From the NCBI GenBank assembly GCA_963770645.1, contig CAVYQL010000004.1, positions 1-64,000 of the forward strand: a stretch of DNA of 64,000 nt, in the 5' to 3' direction. Positions 8,474 through 17,252 of this stretch are shown here, in pieces. Position numbers and translations under genes: made by a program. The DNA comes from Bog-473 sp963770645. GTDB taxonomy: Bacteria > Actinomycetota > Acidimicrobiia > Acidimicrobiales > RAAP-2. The notes beneath the pieces were generated by a model, which saw only the letters and a program-made list of their open reading frames with translations, did not search any database and was not told the origin of the DNA. Position 1 is the first letter of the stretch. Every line of letters begins with the position of its first letter.

Positions 8474-9361
8474 CTAGGGACCCGGCTGGTAGATCGAGGC
8501 CGTGACGGGAAGGGTGGCGCTGGCCCCACCGGCCGCAAGCGGCAGACCGGCGATAGCGTCGATGTTGGCCGCCACCGCACTCGGGCAGGTGGGCGAAGGT
8601 TGAATTGCGGGAATGCCGAAGTCGTTGCTGGTGAGCGTCGCAGCGGTCGATGCGAGGGGCCCGGTGACCGAACCGCCAAGAGGGATCGTCACCGGCCCGA
8701 TCGTGCAGGACACACCAAACAGCGGCGCGGTGTTGCCGCTGACCACGGCGTCGAGGCCGACCGCCAGCCCGTTCTGCGAGGAAGCGCAACTGAAGCCTCC
8801 GCTGATGGTCCCCGGGTTGGCTACGAACCCGACCGAGGGCGACATGCCGGGAACAAGGTTGAGCGCCACCGAGAGCGGCCCGTAGAGCTGACCGTCGTTC
8901 GGCGATTCGACGCTCCCCGTCGCGTCGCACGGAGGCGTGCCGTTGACGACGGAGACCAGTCCGCAGAACTTGACGTCGATCCCGGACACTGTCGCCGCTT
9001 TCGTGATCAGTGTCCCGTTGGTCGCCGTCCCCACCAGTCCCAGCTCGTAGGGAGAGGTCGGGGGACCCGCGGGGGCTGGCACGCAGTCGGCGGGCAGGCC
9101 GTCCGCTCCCGAGCCGTCCGCTGCCAGGCTCTGCACGTCCACCTCGCGCGCCGTTGTCGCGCTCGACCGATGCGCCTGAACAGTCCGTGATTGCGCGGCG
9201 GTCGGTACCTGCGCACTGGTCTGAACCACCAGAAGAACCACTGCGGCCACCAGTACTCCCACGCTTGCGAGGACCACTCCGCGTCGGAGCGCGCACGCCG
9301 CGGCCGCGCGACGCCAGCGTGGACTGTACGGCTGTTGCAGTGACACTTCCCCCCGTTGCAC
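8474..9361 (-). CDS. exported protein of the mce locus, 295 aa
   Basis: The start is GTG with AGAGGA five bases upstream. After a basic stretch comes a hydrophobic segment (GVVLASVGVLVAAVVLLVV), so the protein is exported or anchored. The mature part is beta-rich with eight Cys. The region GPLASTAATLTSNDFGIPA, then PSPTC and AGLPLAAGG, matches the pattern of the exported protein at 6324-7652 and, more weakly, the one at 3273-4157. The gene lies 91 bases after mceF. The function is unknown; it may belong to a locus-specific family that meets the lipid cargo outside the membrane. Confidence 0.74.
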   Translation of the reverse strand: MQRGEVSLQQPYSPRWRRAAAACALRRGVVLASVGVLVAAVVLLVVQTSAQVPTAAQSRTVQAHRSSATTAREVDVQSLAADGSGADGLPADCVPAPAGPPTSPYELGLVGTATNGTLITKAATVSGIDVKFCGLVSVVNGTPPCDATGSVESPNDGQLYGPLSVALNLVPGMSPSVGFVANPGTISGGFSCASSQNGLAVGLDAVVSGNTAPLFGVSCTIGPVTIPLGGSVTGPLASTAATLTSNDFGIPAIQPSPTCPSAVAANIDAIAGLPLAAGGASATLPVTASIYQPGP

Positions 9362-9452
9362 GCTGTCCTCTTTCCTCCGACGGAGCCGTCGTTGTTCCTG
9401 AGTTGTTACTAAACGGTTATTCCCCGACCGGGCGAGCCGAAACTCCGCCCGC

Positions 9453-10541
9453 TCACCCTCCCGCGACGGTCGGAATGCTGTTGGCTCCGCGCTCGAGCAT
9501 TCCGGGGTCAGTGGAGGTGCACGTGTTGGTCAGCGCCGGTGTGGTCACCGCCTGCGTCGGTCCTGGCATTTGGCTCCCGGGGATGTAGGCGCACACCGGA
9601 TCGGCGGTGTTGAACTCGAGTTGCCCGTGGACTTGGCCACCGCCGACCACCGACGCCAGCTCCCCGGAGACGACAGGGAGCAGTTCGAAGACGGCCCGAA
9701 GATCCTGTTGATTCTCCGCAGACGCCGCGGCGTCGGTTCCGAGGTTGGAGACGAGCGCCGTGATCGCGGCGCTGTCCTTCGCCAGGAACGGGTTGAGCTG
9801 CACCTCGGCAGCCTGACTGTTCTGAATCAGTGCCGAGACGTCGCTGTTGGAGTCGGCAAGCTGCTGGGTCAGTGACGCGAGGCCCTGACTGAAGGTGGCA
9901 AGGTCGCCGTCGGTCGCCTGCAACGTCTTGAGGTCGCTCTGGCCGTCGATCACGAGATTGACCGTCTCCGGTTGGGCCGCCACCAGTGCATCGAAGAGGC
10001 GTTGGCCGTTCACGATGATGCTGCGGAGGTCGGGTCCGGTACCGAAGAAGGCGCTCGCCAGAAAACTCTCGTCCGTGTGCAGAGCCTGGAGGTTGATGCC
10101 CTGGAACAGTTTGTTGAGGTCCACCAGCGAGGTCCCGATCGGCGTGGGGAGGATCACCCGGGCGGCGGGGATGACCGATCCCGCCTTGAGGTCGGGCCCG
10201 TCTGCGCGGGTGGGCTCGAAGTCGAGGTACTGCTCGCCGAGGGCCGACAGCTCTTTGACCCGGGCGGGCCCGTTGTCGGGGATGCGCTGCCCCGCGTCGA
10301 TAGCCACGCGAACCCCCACTCCGCGCGCACCGAGGTGCAACGCGGTGACCGTTCCCACCTGCACACCGCGATACGTCACGTCGGCCCCCGAGTACAAGCC
10401 TCCGGCGCTCGGCATGAGCACAGTGACCGGGAACGGTTGTGAGGTGAAGCGGTACTGCATGACATCGAACCCGATGTAGTAGACGCCGACCACGAAGACC
10501 ACGGCCAGTGCGATCATCCGGGGGAGAAGCTTGCTGTTCAT
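9453..10541 (-). CDS. mceF: Mce-family protein, MceF position
   Basis: The start is ATG at 10541 (MNSKLLPR). The frame is open further upstream, but that part overlaps mceE and lacks family features. The 362-residue protein has an N-terminal membrane helix (MIALAVVFVVGVYYIGF) and then the MCE/MlaD domain (PFPVTVLMPSAGGLYSGADV through EQYLDFEP). A long helical region with coiled-coil character follows. Mce proteins form a hexamer whose helices make a hydrophobic tube for lipids through the envelope. It is the sixth and last mce gene and follows mceE by 13 bases. Confidence 0.9.
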   Translation of the reverse strand: MNSKLLPRMIALAVVFVVGVYYIGFDVMQYRFTSQPFPVTVLMPSAGGLYSGADVTYRGVQVGTVTALHLGARGVGVRVAIDAGQRIPDNGPARVKELSALGEQYLDFEPTRADGPDLKAGSVIPAARVILPTPIGTSLVDLNKLFQGINLQALHTDESFLASAFFGTGPDLRSIIVNGQRLFDALVAAQPETVNLVIDGQSDLKTLQATDGDLATFSQGLASLTQQLADSNSDVSALIQNSQAAEVQLNPFLAKDSAAITALVSNLGTDAAASAENQQDLRAVFELLPVVSGELASVVGGGQVHGQLEFNTADPVCAYIPGSQMPGPTQAVTTPALTNTCTSTDPGMLERGANSIPTVAGG

Positions 10542-10554
10542 GGACCTCCCGTCA

Positions 10555-11691
10555 TCAGAGGCTCGCTGCGAGCAGGTCGGAGACCGCTTGCGCTCCGCCC
10601 AACGGCTGGGGTGGGGACGATGGCGACGTCCGGGTGTCGGCGGACGTCGCCGTGTCCAGCGGGGTGGCCTCGAACGCGCCGGCGGGCAGGAGCACGTTGA
10701 CAACGGCGGCGACTTGCAAGTAGTCGCCCGGGGCGATCTTGGGTGTCTCGGCCTCGAAGCGGGCCAGCGTGCTCAGGTCCGGGGCCAGCTGGGACGAAAC
10801 CGAGTCGAGCTGTTGGAGCACCGGCAGGAGATCCTTGGCGTCGGCAACGGCGTTCTGACCACTCTGCAGGGCGATCTGGGTACCCGACGCGCCCAGATTG
10901 GAGAGCCCGGTGAGGAGCCCGGAGATCTGCTGGTTCTCGCTCGCCAGCACGCCGATGGCGGGCGCGATCGTGCCGATTCCCGTCGCGATCGTGTACCCGC
11001 CCCCGTTGAGCTGATTGGTCAGGTTCGAGATGGACGCCAGTGCATTGTCGATGGCCACCTTCCCCCCGGCGAGCGAGCTCACACCGTTGTCGATGGTGGT
11101 CAAGAAGGACCGGATCGGCGTCTGGTTGCCGTCGAAGGTCGCGTTGAGCTGGCCGATGATCGTCTGCAGCTGGTTGATCCCACCACCATTGAGGACGAGG
11201 GACAGGGCGCCGAAGGTGTCCTCGACGCTCGGAGCGTCGCTCGTCGCCGACTCGGGAATGTGCGCGTCGGGACCGAGGAACTTGTCGTTGTCCTCGTCTG
11301 TCGCGGCCGACAACGTCGCGGGTGCCTGCAAGAGGATGTACTCGTCGCCCAGCGGATCGTCGAAGCGGACCTGGGCGGTCGTCCCGACCGGCAGGCGGAC
11401 GGACTTCTCGATGTCGAGAGTCAGGTCGGCTCGGAAGTCCTGGGTCGAGATCGCGCTGACCTGGCCGACCACCTCGGCGCCGACCCGGACCTGAGCGTCG
11501 ACAGGCAGGTTGAGGACGTTGCCGAAGGTGGCGTAGACGGGGTAGGCGGGCCCATGGAGCTCGCTCAGCGTGGGGAGCGACTGCAGACTGAGACCGCAGC
11601 TGGCGAGGACCAGGGTGACCACGCCTGCCAGCGCCGCTCCGGTCGACCGCCGAACCCAGCGCGCCCTCGCGGCCGATGGTCGGGCGCTCAC
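10555..11691 (-). CDS. mceE: Mce-family lipoprotein, MceE (LprK-like)
   Basis: The start is GTG at 11691, which overlaps the mceD stop as GTGA. The 378-residue product has a basic N-terminus and a lipobox LASC with Cys at residue 32, so it is a predicted lipoprotein. This is the hallmark of the fifth mce gene (LprK-type in mycobacteria). The MCE domain follows (AYPVYATFGNVLNLPVDAQV through DEYILLQ), and then a helical region. It forms one subunit of the periplasm-spanning Mce assembly. The translational coupling fits fixed stoichiometry with its neighbours. Confidence 0.92.
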   Translation of the reverse strand: MSARPSAARARWVRRSTGAALAGVVTLVLASCGLSLQSLPTLSELHGPAYPVYATFGNVLNLPVDAQVRVGAEVVGQVSAISTQDFRADLTLDIEKSVRLPVGTTAQVRFDDPLGDEYILLQAPATLSAATDEDNDKFLGPDAHIPESATSDAPSVEDTFGALSLVLNGGGINQLQTIIGQLNATFDGNQTPIRSFLTTIDNGVSSLAGGKVAIDNALASISNLTNQLNGGGYTIATGIGTIAPAIGVLASENQQISGLLTGLSNLGASGTQIALQSGQNAVADAKDLLPVLQQLDSVSSQLAPDLSTLARFEAETPKIAPGDYLQVAAVVNVLLPAGAFEATPLDTATSADTRTSPSSPPQPLGGAQAVSDLLAASL

Positions 11692-12902
11692 GGAAGGCCG
11701 CCGATCAGCGCGCTGACCGAGAGGTCCGGGCCCGAGGCGGCGCCCGGTGGGGTGGGGAGGCCAGCCAGCAGTCCGTTCACCCCGCAATCGAGGTCGATTG
11801 TCGGAATCGTGTCTTGGTCCCGGTCGATGGAGAGGAGCAGGAGGCGCAGAAGGGAGTTGCCGCAGACCGATTGCGAGTAGCCCGCCGAGTTGCCCACCGG
11901 GTCGAGGCGGGCCGTCAGTGCCGGACCGCCTGCTGCGCTCGGATCCACGGCCGCTGAGATGTTGCCGAGCGCGACGGGTAACGCCTGGAAGGCCTGGGCC
12001 AGGTCCTGCTGCTTGGCGGCGACCGCCGCGGCGAAGGCGTTGAGACTGGTGACACTGTTGCCCAGGGCGGACGAGTTGGTTTGCGTGAACTGGGCTAGAG
12101 CGAGGAGGGCGCGCTGGAGATTGGCCAGCGTCGCGCCGATCTCGCTGTCGTCGGAGGAAAGGTCGGTGCTCACCGCGGCCAGATTGTTGGCGAACGCCTG
12201 GTACGTGCCCGTGTATTGCGAGGCCACCTGGCTGAGGTTGCCCAGGTTGTCGAAGAGGGCCGTCAACTGAGGGCTCTTGGACGAGAGCGCATTGAGAGCC
12301 GAGCCCAGCGAGGTGAGGGTCGAGTGCAGCGCTGCGCCGTTGCCGCCGAAGGCGTGGGCCGATTCGGCCACGAATGTGGACAGGGCGCCTTGGGCATTGG
12401 CTCCGCTCGGGCCGAGCGCCCGGGCTAGCCGGTCGAGGTTGTCGACGATCTCGTCCACCGAGATCGGCACCGCCGTGCGGGACAGGGGGATGACGGCGTT
12501 GTCACGCATCTGGGGCCCGCCGCTGTAGCCGGGGTTGAGCTGCACGTAACGGTCGTTGACCACCTGCGGGGCCATGATGAGCGCGTCGGCGCGGGCGGAG
12601 ATCGGCGTGCCTGCCGGCACCTGCATCGCCACCGTCACATAAGTGGGACCAGGTGTGACCGCGGTGACCGACCCGACCGGCATGCCGAGGACGTCCACCG
12701 AGTTGCCCGGGTACAGACCAGGAGCGGTGGCGAACCTGGCTGTAATGGTCATCGGGGAGGGGCCCTTCGCCAGTGCCACGATTCCGACCAGCGCGGCGGC
12801 GACCACGGCTGCCGTCGTAACCGCGAGAACCATCCGGATGGGGATGCGCCTCAGGATCGACCGAGCCCGACCGGTGGCCAACTCGTAGATACGAGGTCTC
12901 AT
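11688..12902 (-). CDS. mceD: Mce-family protein, MceD position
   Basis: The start is ATG at 12902, overlapping the mceC stop as ATGA. The 404-residue protein has an N-terminal membrane helix near residues 20-45 (MVLAVTTAAVVAAALVGIVAL). The MCE domain follows (MTITARFATAPGLYPGNSV through RYVQLNPGY), and then a long helical region rich in Leu, Ala, Ser and Asn. A C-terminal segment contains Cys residues. It is a predicted subunit of the heterohexameric lipid-import tube. An upstream in-frame Met exists but would lie inside mceC. Confidence 0.9.
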   Translation of the reverse strand: MRPRIYELATGRARSILRRIPIRMVLAVTTAAVVAAALVGIVALAKGPSPMTITARFATAPGLYPGNSVDVLGMPVGSVTAVTPGPTYVTVAMQVPAGTPISARADALIMAPQVVNDRYVQLNPGYSGGPQMRDNAVIPLSRTAVPISVDEIVDNLDRLARALGPSGANAQGALSTFVAESAHAFGGNGAALHSTLTSLGSALNALSSKSPQLTALFDNLGNLSQVASQYTGTYQAFANNLAAVSTDLSSDDSEIGATLANLQRALLALAQFTQTNSSALGNSVTSLNAFAAAVAAKQQDLAQAFQALPVALGNISAAVDPSAAGGPALTARLDPVGNSAGYSQSVCGNSLLRLLLLSIDRDQDTIPTIDLDCGVNGLLAGLPTPPGAASGPDLSVSALIGGLP

Positions 12903-13915
12903 GGCCGACACCCCACCTGGGGGTTGCTGCTCGGATAGGCCCCGGTGGCCGAGCACTGCACGGCCAGGTTGTCGGGGATGAGCAACGTGGGTACCGACAC
13001 GTCGACGAAGGCACCCGATCCGGTGCTGTTGGCGGCGTAGCGGCTGAAGGCGGCGAGGATCGGGATCGCCTGCCCGAAGTCGTTGCTGTCCTTGGCGAGC
13101 ACCGCGGAGACGGACTGGAGGTCTTCGAGCAGCGTGGTGAGCGCCGGCCGGTTGACCGACAGGATCGAGGTGATCTGTTGGCTCAGCGTGGCTGTCGAGG
13201 AGAGCAGCTGGTCGATGGCCGACCGCCGCTGCTGGAGGACGGACAGCACCAGGTCGCTCTGACCGAACAGGTCGAAGAGCTGGTGGCTCCGCTGGGAGAG
13301 GACGCCGCTCAGGTTCGCCCCCTGCGAGACGATCGTCGCGAGGGATGTGCTCTCGCTTCCAATCACCCGCGAGATGTCCGACAGGCCCTGGAACGCGCTG
13401 GTCGTCTGGCTGACCTCTGTGCCGCTCAGGTCCTGGCTGCCGACATTGAGCGCGTGCTCGAGCTGCGGGATGTTGTAGTGCTGGATCTCGGACCCCAGCC
13501 CCGACAGCGCGGTGACCAGGTTGTAGGGGACGCTTGTCCGGGACACCGGGATCGGCCCCTGGAGGGACCCGTCGCCCGACGGGGAGACCTCCATGTACTC
13601 GGTGCCGACCGGGCTGAGCACTTCGGCGGCCGCAGTCGAGGTCACCCCGAGTGTGGTGCCCGACACCGTGAATGTGACCTGCACCTTGTCACCGACGAGA
13701 GCCAGGCTTGTGACGGATCCCACCTTCACTCCGTCGACGGTGACGATGTCTCCTGCGGCGAGGCCGCCGGCGTTGGCGAAGTCGGCCTGGTAGGTGGAGT
13801 TGTCGTGGATGAGGGGGAGGCTGTTGAAGTTGAGGGCCCCGACGACGAGGCAGATGACCACTGCGATCCCCACCAGGCCGGTCAGGGCGCGGTTGCGCTC
13901 GCGGAACCGCTTCAC
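12899..13915 (-). CDS. mceC: Mce-family protein, MceC position
   Basis: The start is GTG at 13915, overlapping the mceB stop as GTGA; a TTG two codons earlier is less likely. The 338-residue protein starts VKRFRERNRALTG and has one membrane helix (LVGIAVVICLVVGALNF). The MCE domain follows (YQADFANAGGLAAGDIV through EYMEVSPSG) and then an extended helical domain (LSQRSHQLFDLFGQSDLVLS and later). The C-terminus contains CSATG and CRP cysteines. It is a predicted component of the lipid-import tube. Confidence 0.9.
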   Translation of the reverse strand: MKRFRERNRALTGLVGIAVVICLVVGALNFNSLPLIHDNSTYQADFANAGGLAAGDIVTVDGVKVGSVTSLALVGDKVQVTFTVSGTTLGVTSTAAAEVLSPVGTEYMEVSPSGDGSLQGPIPVSRTSVPYNLVTALSGLGSEIQHYNIPQLEHALNVGSQDLSGTEVSQTTSAFQGLSDISRVIGSESTSLATIVSQGANLSGVLSQRSHQLFDLFGQSDLVLSVLQQRRSAIDQLLSSTATLSQQITSILSVNRPALTTLLEDLQSVSAVLAKDSNDFGQAIPILAAFSRYAANSTGSGAFVDVSVPTLLIPDNLAVQCSATGAYPSSNPQVGCRP

Positions 13916-15003
13916 GAGCAACTCGCGGTGTGGTCGCTCTGGTCACCGATCGGCCCGGACGGCAGGGTGACCGGATTCGGATACGCGTTGGTGGGACTCA
14001 CCCCCGGGATGAGCGAGATGTCCAGCTGACCGGAGACGTTGATGCTCAAATTGCACAGATAGACGTTGACCCAGTTGCCGTTGGACTGGATCTTGGTCAG
14101 CGTGTCGACCAGACCGGGGAAGCCTTTGAGGACCGAGTCGAGCCCTTGTTGGTTCGTGCTCAGGATTTGGGTTGCTGTGGCGAGGGCTTGGATGTCCTCG
14201 TTGAGGGTCGGTTGCGACTCGTTGATCAGACCGCTCGTGGCGCTCTCTGCCGCGGCGAGGTTGTCGATGGCCGACCCGAGCTGGGCGCGCGATCCGGCGA
14301 GTCCCGTCATCAGGGAGTCGAAGTTCCCGATCAGCTGACCGAGCTGGGTGTCGTGGACGCCGACGGTGTTAAGAAGGCTCGACAAGCTGGTGAGGAGTGT
14401 GTCGATCACCTGCTGGCGGTCGGCGAGGTTGTTGGTCAGCGCTGCCGTCTCCGCCACGATGTTCGAGACTGTTCCCGACTCGCCCTGGAACACGTCGACG
14501 ATCGATCCGGCCAATTCGTTGACCTGGTCAGGCGAGAGCGCGGCGAACAGGGGCTGGAAACCGTCGAACACCGCGGTCAAATCGATCGCCGGGGTGGTGT
14601 GGTCGAGGGGGATGACTCCGCCAGGCGGCAGCGGCCTGCCCCCGGGCGCTCCGGGGAGTATGGCGAGGAAGCGCTGCCCGAGGAGGTTCTCGAAGTGGAT
14701 GGCTGCCAGTGTCGTTGTCGTGAGCCGCTGCGAGTTGTCGACGCTGAACGAGACGTCGGCCCCTCCCTGCTGCAGGCTCACGCCACTAACCTTGCCGACC
14801 TCGACGCCGGCGATTCGGACGGTGTCGCCAGACTGCAGCTCGGACGCGTTGGTGAACTGCGCCACGTACCCAGTGGTGGCCTCGGTGTTCACGTCGAGCA
14901 ACGTGGAGATCACGATCGACGTGGTGACGAGGGACACGACGGTGAAGGCGACCAGCTTCACGACAGTGAGCCGGAGACCCGGCCGATGATGACGCGATCT
15001 CAC
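13912..15003 (-). CDS. mceB: Mce-family protein, MceB position
   Basis: The start is GTG at 15003, overlapping the mceA stop as GTGA. The 363-residue protein has an N-terminal membrane helix (VVKLVAFTVVSLVTTSIVI). The MCE domain is TGYVAQFTNASELQSGDTV through LGQRFLAILPG, and a long helical region follows. The C-terminal region (NWVNVYLCNLSINVSG) is typical of actinobacterial MceB. It is a predicted subunit of the Mce hexamer. Gene order and coupling match the canonical yrbEAB-mceABCDEF operon. Confidence 0.92.
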   Translation of the reverse strand: MRSRHHRPGLRLTVVKLVAFTVVSLVTTSIVISTLLDVNTEATTGYVAQFTNASELQSGDTVRIAGVEVGKVSGVSLQQGGADVSFSVDNSQRLTTTTLAAIHFENLLGQRFLAILPGAPGGRPLPPGGVIPLDHTTPAIDLTAVFDGFQPLFAALSPDQVNELAGSIVDVFQGESGTVSNIVAETAALTNNLADRQQVIDTLLTSLSSLLNTVGVHDTQLGQLIGNFDSLMTGLAGSRAQLGSAIDNLAAAESATSGLINESQPTLNEDIQALATATQILSTNQQGLDSVLKGFPGLVDTLTKIQSNGNWVNVYLCNLSINVSGQLDISLIPGVSPTNAYPNPVTLPSGPIGDQSDHTASCS

Positions 15004-16328
15004 GACCGGGTCACCAGGCCCTCGAGCACGGGAGACAGCAAGAGGGTCGAGACAGCAGGCGACGACGGCGCAGAACCGCTCACCGCGGTGACGATCTGTG
15101 AGACCGCCTGCGTCTCGGCCGGTCCGAGGACCGTCGGGACCGCAGTCGAGGCCAGAGTCGTGGCGTCGCCGGATTGGCTGGATGGGAAGGTCTCCGGCGA
15201 GGTGTACGTCGGTGGGTTCACGTAGCCGGGCCCGAGCCCCGCCGACAAGTAGCCGGCCGCCTCGGGACCTCCGAGCACGGCCAGCCCTAGGTCGGCCGGG
15301 TTGGCGACCACCTCACTTTGGGTCAGGTTCAGATAGGGCCCCGAGGCCTCGGCCGCGATCCAGGCGTTGGCCCAGGAGTCGAGACCCTGGAGCAGCTGTG
15401 CGATCTCCTGGGGGTTCTGGGAGATGGCCGTCAGGAACGGGCCGGAGTCGGCGGTCAGGACGGCGAACGGTTGCTGGATGGCGGTGAGGAGCTGCGCCGC
15501 CTCGCCGGCAAGGACGTCGCCACCCCCGATGGCTTGTTGGAGTCCGGAGGACTGGCCGTCGATGGTCGAGGCCGTCGTCGTCTGGTTGGCCAGGATCTGC
15601 AGGATGTCGGGTGTCGAGGCGGCGAACTGGTTCGCCACCGGAACCAACGTCTGGAGGTTCGACACCACGGTGGGCCATAGGGGCAGCATCTGCTCGAAGT
15701 AGGTATTGCCCCGGACCAGGTTGTGCCCGAACGACACGCCGTTGCCCTGGAGCGCGCTGGCCAAGGCGGTCAGGGCGGCGTCAAGCTCGGCGGGCCGGAG
15801 CCTGGTCAGGAGGGTGTCGAGGCTCCCGAGGGTGGCCTGAAGCGATCCGGTCTGGCCGACCTTCAACGCGGGGATCGTCGCACCGGGGAGGAGTCGGGCG
15901 GTGCCCGTGCTCGATGGTGGGACGAGCTCGATGTAGGGGTCCCCGAAGAACGACACCGGCGTCTCGGTCGCCCGGACCTGGGCAGGGATGGTCTGGAGCA
16001 TCGAAGGCTGCAGGTGGAGCGTCACGACGACGAGTCCCCCGGGGACCGACTTCCCCTGGCTGGCAACGCTGCCGACCGTCACGTTGCGGTACTCGACCGG
16101 CGCTCCGAGGGCGACGGCGGTAGACGAGGCCGGCAGCTGCGCGTACATCACCGTGTAGGTCGAGAATGCGCCGCCGAAGGATTCGAGCACGAAGACCACC
16201 ACCCCGACCAGCAGCGCCGCCAGCATGACGCCGAGCGCGACCAACCGCCACGACCAGCTCCGAGGTGCCCTGACAACCTGGGCCGGAACCGTCCGCTGCG
16301 GCGCTGCGGGGGGAGCTGCGACGCTCAA
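15000..16328 (-). CDS. mceA: Mce-family protein, MceA position
   Basis: The start is TTG at 16328, overlapping the yrbEB stop as TTGA. The open frame extends far upstream, but only as an antisense-like shadow of yrbEB. The 442-residue product has an N-terminal membrane helix (LVALGVMLAALLVGVVVFVL). The MCE domain runs from about STYTVMYAQLPASSTAVAL to FFGDPYIELVPP, and a long helical domain follows. MceA is the first of six homologous subunits forming the lipid channel between the YrbE permease and the outer envelope. Confidence 0.91.
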   Translation of the reverse strand: MSVAAPPAAPQRTVPAQVVRAPRSWSWRLVALGVMLAALLVGVVVFVLESFGGAFSTYTVMYAQLPASSTAVALGAPVEYRNVTVGSVASQGKSVPGGLVVVTLHLQPSMLQTIPAQVRATETPVSFFGDPYIELVPPSSTGTARLLPGATIPALKVGQTGSLQATLGSLDTLLTRLRPAELDAALTALASALQGNGVSFGHNLVRGNTYFEQMLPLWPTVVSNLQTLVPVANQFAASTPDILQILANQTTTASTIDGQSSGLQQAIGGGDVLAGEAAQLLTAIQQPFAVLTADSGPFLTAISQNPQEIAQLLQGLDSWANAWIAAEASGPYLNLTQSEVVANPADLGLAVLGGPEAAGYLSAGLGPGYVNPPTYTSPETFPSSQSGDATTLASTAVPTVLGPAETQAVSQIVTAVSGSAPSSPAVSTLLLSPVLEGLVTRS

Positions 16329-17242
16329 CCCGTCACCTTCACCGGGACTGACACCCCCCAGAAGAGGAGCGTCATCAGCATGTCGGAGATGGCGATCACC
16401 ACGGTGCTGGCGCGGATGGCGCGGCCGGTCGCCCGCCCGACGCCTTCGGGTCCCCCAGATGCGGTGATCCCGTAGTAGCAGTGGATGATGGTGACGAGGA
16501 CCGCGAAGACGATCACCTTGAGCACCGAGTAGAAGATGTCGCGCCGGTTGAGGAACAGATAGAAATAGTGGAGGTAGGTTCCCGAGCCCTGGTGGGCGAT
16601 GGCCAGCACGGCGAACTGCGTGGCCAAGAACGCGCCCGACAGGGCCAGCAGATAGAGCGGAACGACCGCAGCGAGCGCAGCGAGCAGCCGGGTCGTGACC
16701 AAGTAGGGAAGTGACGGAATCGACATGACCTCCATTGCGTCGATCTCCTCGTTGACCTTCATGGCTCCGATCTGAGCGGTGAATTTGCATCCCATCTGCG
16801 CGGCCAGTCCGTAGCCGGCGAGGAGGGGCGCCAGCTCCCGGGTGTTGGCGAAGGCGGAGAGCAGTCCGGCGAGCGGGGCAAGGCCGATGATGTTGAGTCC
16901 CTGGAGTCCCTCGATCCCGAGCTGGACCCCCACGGTCGAGACGAGGACAGCGGAAACGAGGATCGTGCTGGCGGCGATAGCCAGGACCCCACCACCGAAG
17001 GTCACCTCGGCGATGAGGCGCCAGAGCTCACGGCGGTAGTGACGCAGGACGGTCGGAACCGCCCGGACAACCTTGACGACGAAGACCAGCAGCTCTCCCA
17101 ACCAGACGAACTGGTTGTGGACCCGGTAGCCGAGGTTGACGCTGTGGAACCCCGCCTGCCGGGTGATGGCGGCGGCCCGACGGGTAACGGCGTCGGCCCG
17201 CGGCCCCTCCGGACTTTCGGCTACCCGCAGGCCGTCGCTCAC
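16325..17242 (-). CDS. yrbEB: YrbE-type permease B of the Mce transporter
   Basis: The start is GTG at 17242, ten bases after yrbEA. The 305-residue protein belongs to the MlaE/YrbE permease family, with about five membrane helices. Typical segments include TRELAPLLAGYGLAAQMG, GAMKVNEEIDAMEVMSIP and the C-terminal helix near VVIAISDMLMTLLFWG. With YrbEA it forms the membrane core that accepts lipid from the Mce tube and is driven by MceG. The EEIDAMEVM loop is the conserved cytoplasmic coupling segment of the family. Confidence 0.93.
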   Translation of the reverse strand: MSDGLRVAESPEGPRADAVTRRAAAITRQAGFHSVNLGYRVHNQFVWLGELLVFVVKVVRAVPTVLRHYRRELWRLIAEVTFGGGVLAIAASTILVSAVLVSTVGVQLGIEGLQGLNIIGLAPLAGLLSAFANTRELAPLLAGYGLAAQMGCKFTAQIGAMKVNEEIDAMEVMSIPSLPYLVTTRLLAALAAVVPLYLLALSGAFLATQFAVLAIAHQGSGTYLHYFYLFLNRRDIFYSVLKVIVFAVLVTIIHCYYGITASGGPEGVGRATGRAIRASTVVIAISDMLMTLLFWGVSVPVKVTG

Positions 17243-17252
17243 CGGCGCCCCA

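Noticed and set aside
7677..9296. 539-codon minus frame across two exported-protein genes
   Set aside because: It is very Arg/Gly-rich and overlaps two genes with good signal peptides and ribosome sites in other frames.
10531..11880. 449-codon plus frame opposite mceE and mceF
   Set aside because: Antisense shadow of conserved mce genes, with no family features.
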